Source: Chloroflexota bacterium (GTDB lineage Bacteria > Chloroflexota > Dehalococcoidia > UBA1151 > TMED-70). Taken from it: DNA of 7,354 bases. This document shows positions 6,033 through 7,354 of this stretch, in pieces; position 1 is the stretch's first letter, and the number at the start of each line of letters is the position of its first letter. The stretch lies in contig PBHA01000011.1 in assembly GCA_002719425.1 (NCBI GenBank), positions 41,057 through 48,410 of the forward strand. The letters are read 5' to 3'. The position numbers were made by a program, and so were the translations under genes. The notes beneath the pieces are model-generated. The model had not been told where the DNA came from. It made no database searches and saw nothing but the letters and a program-made list of their open reading frames with translations.

Positions 6033-7031
6033 ATGAAAGCAGCACAAATAACAGGATTTAGAAAGATAGAAATTACCGATATTCCAGACCTGGGAGAATT
6101 AAAAGATGGAGAAGTAAGATTTAAAACTGAATATATTTCGATATGTGGGTCAGATATTCATGGGGCTTTTGAAAAGGTGTTACCAGAAGAGGATTATCCA
6201 TTACCACCTGGAATGCCAATCCACGAAGTCACTGGATTAGCAGTAGAATCTAAAGATGAAAGATATCCTGTTGGAACAAGAGCTATTGTAATCCCTAACT
6301 ACAGAAAACCTGATGGTAGTATTGGAACTGGAGGAGCAGTTGAATATATTGACCAATCTCATGAAAGAATAATTAAACTTCCTGACTGGGGAGATCTAGC
6401 AGATTGGATTATGCTCCAGCATTCAGGTACAGTACTATATTCAGCGAAGCATTGGGGTAACATATTTGGAAAAAGAATTGCTGTGCTTGGTCAAGGTGGA
6501 ATTGGATTATCTTTTACAATGTTTGCTTCAAAGCAGGGAGCAGCAGAAGTTGTTGGAATAGATAAACATGATTATAGGCTTGAAAAAAGTATTTCTCTAG
6601 GAGCTACCAAATCTATGAAATTCAAAAATCTAGATGATCTAATAGAACAAACAGAAGATATCACTAATGGAGAGTTATTTGATGTTGTGGTAGATGCTTC
6701 AGGTAATAAAGATGGGTTCAATATTTGCTTAAATCTATTAAGACCTCAGGGTAAATTCATAACATTTAGTATTGTGACTGAGGATATGGTAGAGTTTGAA
6801 CACAGTTTAATGTTAAGGAAAAACTTAGACATTCATGCTACTCAAATTGCTACTACTCCAGAGCCCATAGCAGAAATTAGAGAGCTGGTTGCTTTAGCTG
6901 AAAGAGGATGGTGGGATCCAAAATCCTTAAAGTCTCATGTGTCAGATATTGGTGATTTGCAAAAATCTTATGAAGAATATGCTGATCAAAAGAATAACGT
7001 AATCAAAAACGTAATTAAGTTTAATCCTTAG
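6033..7031 (+). CDS. Zinc-type medium-chain alcohol/polyol dehydrogenase lacking the structural-zinc lobe
   Basis: This 332-residue MDR-superfamily enzyme has an N-terminal GroES-like catalytic domain and a central Rossmann domain, and should oxidise an alcohol or polyol (or reduce an aldehyde or ketone) with NAD(P). Catalytic-site residues are C38 with D41 and H43 (CGSDIHG) and H64-E65 in PIHEVTG. The cofactor loop is LGQGGIGL (152-159), and D177 ends the second Rossmann strand, favouring NAD. The usual four-cysteine structural-zinc loop is absent: residues about 88-112 contain no Cys, and the whole protein has only two (C38, C232). The usual Glu-Pro after the loop, often a zinc ligand, reads Gln129-His130. 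It is shorter than typical sorbitol or threonine dehydrogenases (about 340-350). It lies right behind the tRNA, faces away from the dehydratase operon, and its stop overlaps the convergent downstream gene by 4 bases. The substrate is unknown; a sugar-derived alcohol is suggested only by context. Confidence 0.88.
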   Translation: MKAAQITGFRKIEITDIPDLGELKDGEVRFKTEYISICGSDIHGAFEKVLPEEDYPLPPGMPIHEVTGLAVESKDERYPVGTRAIVIPNYRKPDGSIGTGGAVEYIDQSHERIIKLPDWGDLADWIMLQHSGTVLYSAKHWGNIFGKRIAVLGQGGIGLSFTMFASKQGAAEVVGIDKHDYRLEKSISLGATKSMKFKNLDDLIEQTEDITNGELFDVVVDASGNKDGFNICLNLLRPQGKFITFSIVTEDMVEFEHSLMLRKNLDIHATQIATTPEPIAEIRELVALAERGWWDPKSLKSHVSDIGDLQKSYEEYADQKNNVIKNVIKFNP

Positions 7032-7354
7032 GATCCAAATCTTTCTGTGAATATTTCACAGTCAAGATTTAAATTAGATGCTATTGAAAGAGCGTTTTCG
7101 ACAAAAGAATCTGAGCCACAAATGTATATCTCATAACTTTGATTTATATCTAGGTTATTAAAGTTTTCTTCTTGAATTCTATCTGTTCCACCTTGCCATT
7201 CAATTGGAATTTCCCTTGTTATAAATGGGAAATAAGAAATATTTATATTAGTTTCATTTTCCTTAAAATTTACTAAACCTGTGATATTTCTAGACCAATG
7301 ATAAGTAAAATAGCTTATTCGTTTTTCATTTAGATATTTTGACATTGATAAGAA
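7028..7354 (-). CDS. C-terminal part of a ferredoxin-reductase-like NAD(P)-binding oxidoreductase (partial, runs off the right edge)
   Basis: The minus-strand frame is open to the window edge: codons upstream of the first in-window ATG (7345) read F-L-S, so FLSMSKYL looks like the 'TPFLSMIRYL' start of an FNR-type NAD(P)-binding domain rather than a protein start. Next come a strand and helix region and YEIYICGSDSFVENAL, which matches the 'vyiCGPxxMv' cofactor motif with the usual Pro replaced by Ser. The protein ends at CEIFTERFGS, the typical 'I-x-x-E-x-F' finish. Such modules pass electrons from NAD(P)H to oxygenases, flavohemoproteins or ferredoxins. Because it ends right after ERFGS, it has no C-terminal 2Fe-2S domain as in VanB-type reductases. 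Any FAD or N-terminal partner domain lies beyond the edge. Confidence 0.7.
   Translation of the reverse strand, partial: FLSMSKYLNEKRISYFTYHWSRNITGLVNFKENETNINISYFPFITREIPIEWQGGTDRIQEENFNNLDINQSYEIYICGSDSFVENALSIASNLNLDCEIFTERFGS

Overview
This is an AT-rich (roughly one third G+C by eye), gene-dense bacterial segment. Start codons are near or overlapping, three gene pairs meet tail-to-tail within a few bases, and there is one tRNA gene with an encoded CCA end. Such compaction with sugar-acid enzymes fits a streamlined, probably marine, heterotrophic bacterium. The sequence alone does not fix the lineage. I see no mobile element, CRISPR array, phage gene or recognisable defence system.

Layout, left edge (1-1836): the 3' tail of a plus-strand gene, possibly a THI5/NMT1-type pyrimidine-binding protein, meets the end of a minus-strand SMP-30/gluconolactonase-type lactonase. 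The lactonase is divergent from thiD, which encodes the HMP/HMP-P kinase of thiamin synthesis and salvage. Only 15 bases separate their start codons, and a perfect 14-base palindrome fills most of that gap.

Middle (1838-5823): five minus-strand genes form a probable operon. In transcription order they are a mandelate racemase/enolase-superfamily acid-sugar dehydratase (or racemase), an XdhC/CoxI-type molybdoenzyme maturation factor, a MocA-like molybdopterin cytidylyltransferase, a small unassigned protein that looks like the front half of an M24 'pita-bread' domain, and a short-chain dehydrogenase. The mix suggests catabolism of a sugar acid or hydroxy acid, linked to a molybdenum hydroxylase whose catalytic subunits are not in the window.

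Right part (5824-7354): a 118-base divergent control region holds an imperfect inverted repeat. It is followed by a tRNA with anticodon CAT (elongator Met or lysidine-type Ile) and, 15 bases after the CCA end, a zinc-type medium-chain dehydrogenase lacking the usual structural-zinc cysteines. The dehydrogenase overlaps by 4 bases the end of a minus-strand gene running off the right edge; that fragment reads as the C-terminal part of a ferredoxin-reductase-like NAD(P)-binding domain.

Taken together, lactonase, dehydratase, SDR and MDR dehydrogenase could supply successive lactone hydrolysis, dehydration and redox steps of a non-phosphorylative sugar-acid pathway, with XdhC and MocA maturing a Mo enzyme for the same or a nearby step. 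That joint pathway is inference from neighbourhood. The individual family calls for the lactonase, thiD, SDR, MocA, XdhC, enolase-superfamily and MDR genes rest on visible motifs.
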